Assembly (NCBI RefSeq): GCF_000423185.1 | Contig: NZ_AUHM01000005.1 | Location: 335,322 to 399,321, forward strand | Length of the DNA stretch: 64,000 bases | Direction of reading: 5' to 3' | Origin: Inquilinus limosus DSM 16000 | GTDB lineage: Bacteria; Pseudomonadota; Alphaproteobacteria; DSM-16000; Inquilinaceae | Shown here: positions 7,909 through 15,302 of the stretch, in pieces | Numbering within the stretch: position 1 is the first letter of the stretch | Layout: each line of letters opens with the position of its first letter | Notes under the pieces: model-generated | What the model was told of the DNA's origin: nothing | The model's database searches: none | What the model saw: the letters and a program-made list of their open reading frames with translations, nothing else | Program-made: the position numbers and the translations under genes

Positions 7909-8667
7909 ATGGCCGAGCGCATCATCGAGAGCCCGGACAATCCGCGCGCCAAGCTGTGGGCGGCGCTGCTGGAGAGCCGCGGCCTACGCAAGCATCGCCG
8001 CTTCCTGCTGGCCGGGCGCAAGACCGTGCGCGAGGCGCTGGCGCGGCATCCCGAACAGTTCGAGTCCCTGCTGCTGCCGCCCGGCGCCGAGGATCTGTCG
8101 GCACCGCCCGAGCTGGAACGCATCCGTCTCGGCCGGGCGCTGTTCGACCGGCTCGACGTCTCGGGCACCGGCCTGCCGATCCTGGTCGGGCTGGTGCCGG
8201 AGATGCCGGCGATCGACCTGGCCCGGCCGCCCGAGGGGCTGGAGCTGGTCTGCGCCCTCGGCGACCCCAGCAATCTCGGCGCGCTGCTGCGCAGCGCCGC
8301 CGCCTTCGCCGTGTCGCGGGTGATCCTGCTGGCCGATGCGGCGCATCCGTTCCACCCGAAATGCCTGCGCGCGGCGTCGAACGCGCAGTTCGCGCTGGAG
8401 CTGCGGCGCGGCCCGGCCTGGGCCGGTCTGGCGCAGGCCGCCGGGCCGCTGCTGGCGTTGGACGCGGAGGGGGAGGATCTGTCGGGCTTCGCCTGGCCGC
8501 GCGACCTTCGGCTGGTCCTGGGCGAGGAGGGGCTTGGCGTCCCGACTGGTCTGGCCGTGCAGCGCCTGGCGATCCCGACCACCGGCGCGGTCGAATCGCT
8601 CAACGCCACCGTCGCCGCCAGCCTGGCGCTGTACGGGCACTATCTGGCGATGCGGGCGGCGACTTGA
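7909..8667 (+). CDS. SPOUT (TrmH)-family RNA 2'-O-methyltransferase
   Basis: A 252-residue cytoplasmic RNA methyltransferase. All three SPOUT motifs are present: motif 1 GDPSNLGALLRSAAAF (about 122-137), motif 2 LVLGEEGLGVP (about 202-212), and motif 3 IPTTGAVESLNATVAASLALY (about 221-241), which forms the trefoil knot that binds S-adenosylmethionine. An N-terminal substrate-binding region (1-90) resembles that of 23S rRNA methyltransferases such as RlmB. The precise target (rRNA or tRNA) cannot be told from the sequence. A dispersed palindromic repeat follows immediately after the stop codon. Confidence 0.88.
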   Translation: MAERIIESPDNPRAKLWAALLESRGLRKHRRFLLAGRKTVREALARHPEQFESLLLPPGAEDLSAPPELERIRLGRALFDRLDVSGTGLPILVGLVPEMPAIDLARPPEGLELVCALGDPSNLGALLRSAAAFAVSRVILLADAAHPFHPKCLRAASNAQFALELRRGPAWAGLAQAAGPLLALDAEGEDLSGFAWPRDLRLVLGEEGLGVPTGLAVQRLAIPTTGAVESLNATVAASLALYGHYLAMRAAT

Positions 8668-8679
8668 GCGTTTTCAAGT

Positions 8680-8845
8680 CCCCCCTCCCCTTGCGGGAGG
8701 GGGGCAGGGGGAGGGGTCTGCGCGCGTCCGCGCGCGAATGTGCAAAGCACAGGCCTCGCCGTCGAGACCGGAGCGCAAAAGTCAGGCCGGCTCTGGCGGT
8801 GAAAACCCCCTCCCCCTACCCCCTCCCGCGAGGGGAGGGGGGACT
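8680..8845 (+). repeat. Dispersed palindromic repeat, family A, copy 1
   Basis: About 166 bp bounded by inverted GTCCCCCCTCCCC/GGGGAGGGGGGAC ends. Each end carries a small CTCCC...GGGAG hairpin followed by a G- or C-run, and the interior includes GGGTCTGCGCGCGTCCGCGCG. A copy at 48600-48768 has the same ends and inner motif in the opposite orientation. It has no coding capacity and lies between the convergent methyltransferase and acetyltransferase genes. Confidence 0.75.
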
Positions 8846-8855
8846 CAAAACAGGA

Positions 8856-9386
8856 TCAGGCCACCGCCATCTCGGCCGGCTCGTACCGTACCGGCAGGCC
8901 GTCGGCGCGGCCGATCATGCCGCGGGCGCCGGCCAGGGCGCCCGGCACCAGCTCGAGCCCGAGCAGCCGGCTGTAGTCGACCGGCCCCGGCAGCATCAGG
9001 CCGAGGGTCAGGTCGCGGCGGAAGCCGAAGCGGCGGTAGTAGGGCTCGTCGCCGACCAGGATCACGCTCCGGTGGCCGAAGGCCGCGGCGCGCGACAGCC
9101 CGGCCCGCATCAGCCGCGAGCCGATGCCGCTCGAGCGCAGCCCCTCGGCGACCGCGAGCGGGCCGAGCAGCAGCGTCTCGCCGACGCCGTCGACATGGAT
9201 CGGCCAGAAGCGCAGCGTGCCGACCAGCTCGCCATCCTCCAGCGCGACGAGGCCGAGCTCGTTGACCGGCCGGACCCCGTCGCGCAGCCGGTAGACGGTC
9301 TTGCCGAAGCGCCCCTCGCCGAAGCTGTCGGCCACGAGCTCCTCGATGGCGGCCGCGTGGCGCGGCCGCTCCCGCATGATGTCCAT
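8856..9386 (-). CDS. GNAT-family N-acetyltransferase
   Basis: A 176-residue cytoplasmic acetyltransferase of the GCN5-related fold. The acetyl-CoA-binding motif A appears as LLGPLAVAEGLRSSGIGSRLM (about 74-94), followed by the motif B region VGDEPYYRRFGF, a YhbS-like signature. The substrate is unknown. The gene lies 26 bp downstream of the ornithine/lysine decarboxylase gene and on the same strand, so the two are probably co-transcribed; acetylation of a polyamine or diamine is an attractive but unproven idea. The ATG at 9386 (GGGGA 9 nt upstream) is preferred over a GTG at 9401. Confidence 0.8.
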   Translation of the reverse strand: MDIMRERPRHAAAIEELVADSFGEGRFGKTVYRLRDGVRPVNELGLVALEDGELVGTLRFWPIHVDGVGETLLLGPLAVAEGLRSSGIGSRLMRAGLSRAAAFGHRSVILVGDEPYYRRFGFRRDLTLGLMLPGPVDYSRLLGLELVPGALAGARGMIGRADGLPVRYEPAEMAVA

Positions 9387-9412
9387 GACCCGAATCCCCA
9401 CCCGTATGAGGT

Positions 9413-10543
9413 TCAGATGTAGTAGGCCTTGAGGGGCGCGAAGCCGTTGAAGGCGACCGCCGAATAGGTCGTCGTGTAGGCGCCGGTGCCGTGGATCAGC
9501 ACCTTGTCGCCGATCGCGAGCGAAACCGGCATCGGGTAGGGCGTCTTCTCGTACAGCACATCGGCGCTGTCGCAGGTCGGGCCGGCCAGGATCGCCGGCT
9601 CGGCGGCATCGCCGTCATGCGCGGTGGTGATCGGGTACCGGATCGCCTCGTCCATCGTCTCGGCCAGGCCGCCGAACTTGCCGATGTCGAGATAGACCCA
9701 GCGGGTGTTGTCGTTCGCCGACTTGTTCGAGATCAGCACGACCTCGGTCTGGATCACGCCGGCATTGCCGACCATGCCGCGGCCCGGCTCGATGATGGTC
9801 TCGGGCAGGCGGTTGCCGAAGTGATGGCGCAGGCTGGCGTCGATGGCCCGGCCATAGGCCTCCGGCGTCGGCACCTCCTTCAGGTACCTGGTCGGGAAGC
9901 CGCCGCCGAGATTGACCATCTTCAGCTCGACGCCCTTGGCCGCCAGGTCGCGGAAGATCGCGGCCGCCGACTCCAGCGCCTGGTCCCAGGCGCCGGTGTC
10001 GCGCTGCTGCGACCCGACATGGAACGACACGCCATAGGGGTCGAGGCCGAGGCCCGGCGCCATCGCCAGCAGCTCGCGCGCCATCGACGGCTCGCAGCCG
10101 AACTTGCGCGACAGCGGCCACTCGGCGCCCTCGCCCGAGGTCAGGATGCGGCAGAACACGCGGCTGCCCGGCGCGACCTCGGCGATCTTGCGCAGCTCCG
10201 CCTCGCTGTCGAAGGCGAACAGGCGCACGCCGAGCGCATAGGCGGTGGCGATGTCGACCCGCTTCTTGATGGTGTTACCGAAGGAGATGCGGTCCGGGGT
10301 GGCGCCGGCGGCCAGCGCGTCGCGGATCTCCACGACGCTCGCCGTGTCGAAGCACGAGCCCAGCGAGGCCAGCAGCGACAGGATCTCCGGCGCCGGGTTG
10401 GCCTTCACCGCGTAGAAGATGCGGCTGTCGGGCAGGGCTTCGGCCAGCGCCCGGTAGTTGCCGGCGACCACGTCGAGGTCAAGGACGAGGCACGGCGTCT
10501 CCGGACGTCGCTCTTCGAGAAAGGAAGCGATCTTGGTGTTCAT
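9413..10543 (-). CDS. PLP-dependent ornithine/lysine decarboxylase (alanine racemase fold)
   Basis: A 376-residue cytoplasmic enzyme of fold type III, the eukaryotic ornithine decarboxylase group. It makes putrescine (or cadaverine) for polyamine synthesis. PLP is held by K47 in FYAVKANPAPE. The glycine-rich phosphate loop is MVNLGGGFP, then EPGRGMVGNAG. The catalytic cysteine C324 with its following aspartate is in GPTCDSADVL. Length and motifs are complete. The ATG at 10543 is preferred to an in-frame start at 10567. A long structured leader precedes it, which in alphaproteobacteria is a known feature of this gene class. Ornithine versus lysine preference is not decidable here. Confidence 0.92.
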   Translation of the reverse strand: MNTKIASFLEERRPETPCLVLDLDVVAGNYRALAEALPDSRIFYAVKANPAPEILSLLASLGSCFDTASVVEIRDALAAGATPDRISFGNTIKKRVDIATAYALGVRLFAFDSEAELRKIAEVAPGSRVFCRILTSGEGAEWPLSRKFGCEPSMARELLAMAPGLGLDPYGVSFHVGSQQRDTGAWDQALESAAAIFRDLAAKGVELKMVNLGGGFPTRYLKEVPTPEAYGRAIDASLRHHFGNRLPETIIEPGRGMVGNAGVIQTEVVLISNKSANDNTRWVYLDIGKFGGLAETMDEAIRYPITTAHDGDAAEPAILAGPTCDSADVLYEKTPYPMPVSLAIGDKVLIHGTGAYTTTYSAVAFNGFAPLKAYYI

Positions 10544-10908
10544 CGGTGAGGCACTCCCCCACGGCAAGCCAGTTCAAACCCAACCGTTGCCTGAGGCGCC
10601 CCGCCTCTGCTCACCGGCGACGAAACCCGGCGGCACATGCGGATCCGGATCGCAGAGACGGGATCGCGGGACGACGCCATGGGCGCCACCCGGGAACACC
10701 ATCCAGACAATCACGGAAGAGGAACCCTCTCCGCACATGCAACCGAAAAACTTCTCTTCAACCCAGCCGGCCGAAGCCGGACAGACCGAGGAGACGCGTG
10801 ACGTCGTTGCTGTGCCCACCTTGGGTCGGTGCTTGGTTCGACCGGGTGGGCCGGGGCACGTGCGAATACGTTCCGAGGCGTCAAATACGGTCGGTGCCCC
10901 CCTGATGC
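10544..10908 (-). promoter_or_regulatory. Long structured 5' leader of the decarboxylase gene, candidate speF-type RNA element
   Basis: About 365 nt of leader separate a TAAAAT -10-like hexamer (minus strand, 10921-10916) from the decarboxylase ATG. No good gene fills it. It can form helices: GGCGCCC (10687-10681) pairs with GGGCGCC (10602-10592 region), a near-palindrome surrounds GGATCCGGAT (10641-10650), and GC-rich pairing occurs near the start codon. The speF element (Rfam) is an established large leader upstream of alphaproteobacterial ornithine decarboxylase genes, and position and size match. I have not confirmed the consensus. An alternative is an upstream ORF: a minus-strand frame at 10819-10574 stays open for 81 codons. 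Confidence 0.5.
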
Positions 10909-11031
10909 AAGTGAAATTTTATCGATGAAGAATTTATCCCGTCGCCGTGGCGCCACAGCCTCAGCCGATTTCTAAATTCCGCCTCATTTCGTCTTGATAT
11001 TGCGGGATTCTCGCGAGATAAGTTTCGCATC

Positions 11032-13161
11032 ATGACGACCCGCTCCTCCGGCAGACCTGCCTTGCGCGCGACTGGCGGCCGCACCCGGACGAGCGCGTCC
11101 TCCGGCAAGTCCTCGCCCGGACGCCGCAAGTCGAGTCCGCGAGGCCGCAAGTCCCCGGGCCGGCGGCACTGGCTCTGGGGCGTCGCCAAATGGGGCGCGG
11201 TGCTGTCGGTCTGGGCCGCGATCGGCCTCGGCGTCGTGATCGCCTATTTCGCCTATGACCTGCCCGACATCCGCCAGGTGGCGATGCCGGAGCGGCGCAC
11301 CGCCATCACCGTGGTCGCCGCCGATGGCGGCCAGATCGCCCGCTACGGCGACATGACCGGCGACATGGTCCAGGCCTCGGCCCTGCCGAAGCACCTGGTG
11401 AACGCGGTGCTGGCGATCGAGGACCGGCGCTTCTACGGTCACTACGGTATCGACCCGATCGGCGTGGCCCGGGCGCTGTGGGTGAACTGGCAGGCCGGCC
11501 GCGCGGTGCAGGGCGGCTCGACCATCACCCAGCAGGCGGCCAAGAACCTGTTCCTGACGCCGGAGCGCACGGTCCGCCGCAAGATCCAGGAGGCGATCCT
11601 GGCGGTCTGGCTGGAGATGAACTTCTCCAAGGACCAGATCCTCACCGCCTATCTCAACCGGGTCTATTTCGGCTCCGGCACCTACGGCATCGACGCCGCC
11701 GCCCGTGCGTATTTCGGCGTGCCGGCCCAGGATGTGAACCTGGAGCAGGCGGCGATGCTGGCCGGCCTCCTGAAGGCGCCGTCGCGCTACTCGCCGGACC
11801 GCAACCCCGAGGCGGCGCGGCAGCGCGCCGACGTGGTGCTGTCGGCCATGGTCGATGCCGGCTTCCTGACCGAGAAGCAGCGCCAGGCCGCCGACGACCA
11901 GCCGCCGGTGCCGCCGCGCCGGCCGGGCGGCGGCTCGGGCAGCCGCTACTTCGCCGACTGGATCGCCGACCAGGTGCCGGATTTCGTCAACACCGCCGCC
12001 CCGGCGCTCCGGGTCGAGACCACGCTGGTGCCGTCGCTGCAGCGCGCCGCCGAGCGCATCGTCGACGCCCGCATGGCGGAGGATGGCGGCAAGGTCGGCG
12101 CCAGCCAGGCGGCCCTGGTGGCGATGCGGCCGGACGGCGCCGTGGTCGCCATGGTCGGCGGCCGCGGCTACAGCCAGAGCCAGTTCAACCGGGCGGTGAC
12201 GGCGCAGCGCCAGCCGGGCTCCTCCTTCAAGATGTTCGCCTATCTGGCGGCGGTGGAGCAGGGGATGACGCCGGACAGCCTGGTGCTGGACGGGCCGATC
12301 ACGATCAAGAACTGGTCGCCGGGCAATTACGACGGCAAGTTCCACGGCGAGGTGACGGCGCGCGAGGCGCTGGCCAAGTCGTACAACACCGCCGCGGTGC
12401 GGGTGCTGCAGCGGGCCGGCATCAACCGCACGATCGAGCTGGCCCGGCGCCTCGGCATCACCTCGCCGCTGCGGCCGGAGCTGTCGCTGGCGCTCGGCAC
12501 CAGCGAGGTCAACCTCCTGGAGCTGACCGCGGCCTATGCCGCGCTGGCCAACAGCGGCAACGGCGTCTGGCCCTACGGCGTCGAGCGGATCGGCCCGCCG
12601 GGCGGCGACCCGATCTACACCCGCTACGGCGGCGGCCCGGGCGAGGCGGTGCTGCCCTGGCATGTCGAGGCGATCAACCGCATGCTGCGCTCGGTCATGA
12701 CCATCGGCACCGGCCGCAGCGCCCGGCTGGACGACCGGCCCTCGGCGGGCAAGAGCGGCACCAGCCAGGGCTACCGCGACGCCTGGTTCATCGGCTTCAC
12801 CGCCGATTATGTGGTCGGCGTCTGGGTCGGCAACGACGACGGCACGCCGATGGACAAGGTGACCGGCGGCAGCCTGCCGGCCAAGATCTGGCACGACTTC
12901 ATGGTCGAGGCCGAGCGCGGCAAGCCGGCCAGGCCGCTGCTGGGCGTCGACGATTCGCTGCCCGCCGCGGTGGCGACGGCGGGGCCGGGCGGCGGGGCCG
13001 CCGCCCCCGCGCCGGCCGCGATCGCGCCGACCGCCACGCCTCCGGGTGCGCCGAAGGTGCTGGTGCCGCCCACCGCCACCGTCCCGACGGTGCAGCCGGC
13101 GAAGCAGGAGCTGGACCAGAACGGCCTCGAAGGCCTGATCGGCAGCCTCGGGAACGGGTGA
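11032..13161 (+). CDS. Penicillin-binding protein 1A, bifunctional transglycosylase/transpeptidase
   Basis: A 709-residue class A penicillin-binding protein that polymerises and cross-links peptidoglycan in the periplasm. A basic, Ser/Arg-rich cytoplasmic tail (1-48) leads into one membrane anchor (about 50-76). The GT51 domain shows EDRRFYGHYGIDPIG with the catalytic glutamate (about 130), then GGSTITQQAAKN and RKIQEAILAVWLE. The transpeptidase domain has the serine motif in PGSSFKMFAY (about 395), SYN (about 452) and KSGT (about 576). A proline/alanine-rich tail follows. It is convergent with the low-G+C nuclease island, with 209 bp between the stops. Confidence 0.93.
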   Translation: MTTRSSGRPALRATGGRTRTSASSGKSSPGRRKSSPRGRKSPGRRHWLWGVAKWGAVLSVWAAIGLGVVIAYFAYDLPDIRQVAMPERRTAITVVAADGGQIARYGDMTGDMVQASALPKHLVNAVLAIEDRRFYGHYGIDPIGVARALWVNWQAGRAVQGGSTITQQAAKNLFLTPERTVRRKIQEAILAVWLEMNFSKDQILTAYLNRVYFGSGTYGIDAAARAYFGVPAQDVNLEQAAMLAGLLKAPSRYSPDRNPEAARQRADVVLSAMVDAGFLTEKQRQAADDQPPVPPRRPGGGSGSRYFADWIADQVPDFVNTAAPALRVETTLVPSLQRAAERIVDARMAEDGGKVGASQAALVAMRPDGAVVAMVGGRGYSQSQFNRAVTAQRQPGSSFKMFAYLAAVEQGMTPDSLVLDGPITIKNWSPGNYDGKFHGEVTAREALAKSYNTAAVRVLQRAGINRTIELARRLGITSPLRPELSLALGTSEVNLLELTAAYAALANSGNGVWPYGVERIGPPGGDPIYTRYGGGPGEAVLPWHVEAINRMLRSVMTIGTGRSARLDDRPSAGKSGTSQGYRDAWFIGFTADYVVGVWVGNDDGTPMDKVTGGSLPAKIWHDFMVEAERGKPARPLLGVDDSLPAAVATAGPGGGAAAPAPAAIAPTATPPGAPKVLVPPTATVPTVQPAKQELDQNGLEGLIGSLGNG

Positions 13162-13304
13162 AGGGTTCCGGCACGGCCTTGCAGACAGAGCCGGGCGCGT
13201 GCTCTTGGATGACGGGGCGCCCGGTTCTGGACAGCGCCTCACCGACCAGCGGTGGTCCGTGAAGGGTGGCCATCGGAGCTTATGGCAGCGCTCCAGACGT
13301 ATCC

Positions 13305-13370
13305 GGTTCGCGCCATATGCGGTCATACCAGCGTAGCTCTATAGCGGAGATCGGCGTGATGGCGCGAACC
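13305..13370. repeat. 12-bp perfect inverted repeat abutting the nuclease island
   Basis: GGTTCGCGCCAT (13305-13316) and ATGGCGCGAACC (13359-13370) are exact reverse complements separated by 42 bp. The right arm ends at the base before the stop codon of the 643-residue island gene (13371-13373). It could be a terminator-like stem, the end of a mobile segment, or a recombination site. No matching sequence was noticed at the other end of the island (19852-20060). Confidence 0.45.
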
Positions 13371-15302
13371 CTAGCCTGCTGCAGCTGAAAGAGCGCCAAG
13401 CTTTGCGATGGCAAGCGCTCGGCCGACAGTGAATCTCAATTCAGGACTGACCAGCTTGAGTTCTCCAATCCAAGTCGCAACTTCGGCAAGCAACTCAGGA
13501 TTCTTGATGGTGTAACAAAGTTGTTCCAGTTTTCTTGAAAGGAAGGAGTTCGCGGCAACCCTCTCTGCCTCCGCTGCAGAACACTCAAGGAAGCGATAGA
13601 TTGCTTCAATAGCTGTCTCCCGTCTCTCTTCTATGACTAGGCGCTCGATACATGCTTCTGCGACAGCGTTAGCAAGAGTTGTATCCTGCAGTAAGGCCGC
13701 GACATGGCCAAGAAGTGTGAGTGCATCTGCGAGTCGCCCTTCTGGATCCGCTGAAGAGTCGGACCGAATGATGCCAACCAACTTGTGAAGGCTTTCCACG
13801 ATTTCGCGTGGGGGACCGAATGCTGGAATTGCCAACCTCATACTCAAAAGATGATCGACGGTTGGCTCCTGCATGAGCTCTTCATATAGTTCGCCAATGT
13901 CTTGCATTTCGGAAACAATTGGCAGATGCGGCCTTCGCGCTCCTTCCATAATGGCTGGAAGGACCGTCAAGAGTTGATAATGTTCCTCGCTAACCCATGC
14001 ACGCAACTTGTCGATGCGCTCGGCCCAGGCTGGTGGGATTTGCTCTTTTGGAATTCTTGCGAAAACGCCGATTGCGCGACCACAGACGTCAGCGAGCAAA
14101 ATCCGCGGATCTATCCACTCCGGTCGCCATTGGGGATCAGTCCTAAAGTCACAAAACACTGAAAGAAAATAGGATTGTCCAGCCTCCTGCAAAGACCACT
14201 GTATCAGGCTCTTATGATCGATCTTGGATACCCCAAAGGTCCGCACTAAAAGCAAAGCATGACTTGCTGCAGCTAGCCTTCGCCAGAACGCAGGTCTAGC
14301 ATTCACCTTCTCATCCTTTGCGATCTTGGCAACGGTGAGGACAAGTGCTGCTCCGAACATCCCACAAGCTATCTCAAGCCACTCAAGATCCCCGAAGAGA
14401 CGAACAAGAAGGCGTTCACCTAGTTCAGAAAACTCCGGGTCATCCGCCACCCAGTCTGCGCAAAGTTCGAAGGCGCCAATAAGCGAGAAGTGGTCGTCGA
14501 GAAGAAGAGCTTCTTCGAGAATCCGCTTCTTCGTTTCATTGTCGAGAGCCTCGAAGAGATTGTGCGGTACTAGGGTAGGGGCTGAAAATGTCAATGCGAT
14601 GGAGCGAAAGGCCGAAGTCGGATTTCTATCTACCCGTGCAGTCCATTCTGACGCGAGCTCTTCTCTGATGAAATCAGCAAGCGCATCGGATTTAGTGGGC
14701 GGCACGGTCAGGTTGTCCCAGTGCCGGCCATCAGCTGGCAGGATCTCGCCTAAGGTAGGCTGTCTCGTCGAGGTTTCTTCGGAGAGACGGGCCTGGAACT
14801 CTTCCGGTGACGACGCCAGCGCTTCGGCCACCGCCACAAACTCGTCCAGGCCAAAATCGTGGCCACCAACAATCCGTCGCAGTTCGTCCTGCAAGCCGGA
14901 ATGAATTGTTACGGAATCAAAGATGCGCTCAAGCTCACGAAGCCGCCTCTTCGGCGAACCAGACATCAAAACGGCGTGCGAGAACCTAAATCGATGCCGA
15001 CCAACTTCAAGGAAACCTGCGCCTTGTGAGTCGATTGACGCCGTGACGGAAAGCTCATTGTTGCCTTCGTCAAGAAGCGACGGGGCCGGTAGGCCATCGA
15101 CAGCTGCTCTGAAGACCGACAAAAGGCTTTCCCATTGAACTGTCAGATCCTCCGAAAGCCGCATCGTGCGTCTGGTCGGAATATCCCACCGCTTGACCGT
15201 TTCGAGATCTTTCAGAACGTCGCGCTGCAGCTCGCTCGACAGCTTATCCAGTGTAAAAAGGACGCGAGCCCGTTTGGAGATGACGATCTTCTTCCTAGCC
15301 AT
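13371..15302 (-). CDS. Unknown 643-residue partner protein of the nuclease-PIN gene
   Basis: I do not recognise this protein. It starts with the basic segment MARKKIVISKRARVLF. A likely mixed region up to about residue 120 includes VTASIDSQGAGFLEVGRHRFRF, which looks like beta strands. Long stretches of amphipathic helix follow to the C-terminus (about 150-640), suggesting a helical-repeat scaffold. I see no P-loop, no membrane segment and no nuclease motif. Its ATG (15302) overlaps the stop of the upstream nuclease gene by 8 nt (ATGGCTAG), so the pair is translationally coupled. A longer in-frame start at 15380 would overlap far more and is unlikely. Codon use is much less G+C-rich than in the flanking genes, consistent with horizontal transfer. 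It is probably a sensor, inhibitor or structural partner. Confidence 0.8.
   Translation of the reverse strand: MARKKIVISKRARVLFTLDKLSSELQRDVLKDLETVKRWDIPTRRTMRLSEDLTVQWESLLSVFRAAVDGLPAPSLLDEGNNELSVTASIDSQGAGFLEVGRHRFRFSHAVLMSGSPKRRLRELERIFDSVTIHSGLQDELRRIVGGHDFGLDEFVAVAEALASSPEEFQARLSEETSTRQPTLGEILPADGRHWDNLTVPPTKSDALADFIREELASEWTARVDRNPTSAFRSIALTFSAPTLVPHNLFEALDNETKKRILEEALLLDDHFSLIGAFELCADWVADDPEFSELGERLLVRLFGDLEWLEIACGMFGAALVLTVAKIAKDEKVNARPAFWRRLAAASHALLLVRTFGVSKIDHKSLIQWSLQEAGQSYFLSVFCDFRTDPQWRPEWIDPRILLADVCGRAIGVFARIPKEQIPPAWAERIDKLRAWVSEEHYQLLTVLPAIMEGARRPHLPIVSEMQDIGELYEELMQEPTVDHLLSMRLAIPAFGPPREIVESLHKLVGIIRSDSSADPEGRLADALTLLGHVAALLQDTTLANAVAEACIERLVIEERRETAIEAIYRFLECSAAEAERVAANSFLSRKLEQLCYTIKNPELLAEVATWIGELKLVSPELRFTVGRALAIAKLGALSAAAG

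Noticed and set aside
10984..13326. A 780-codon minus-strand frame opposite PBP1A
   Set aside because: PBP1A is certain from its GT51 and transpeptidase motifs. The antisense frame has no recognisable domain.
13305..13370. Attachment site of an integrative element
   Set aside because: It is an inverted repeat, not a direct one. No integrase and no matching copy at the other end of the island were seen, so it is reported only as a repeat.
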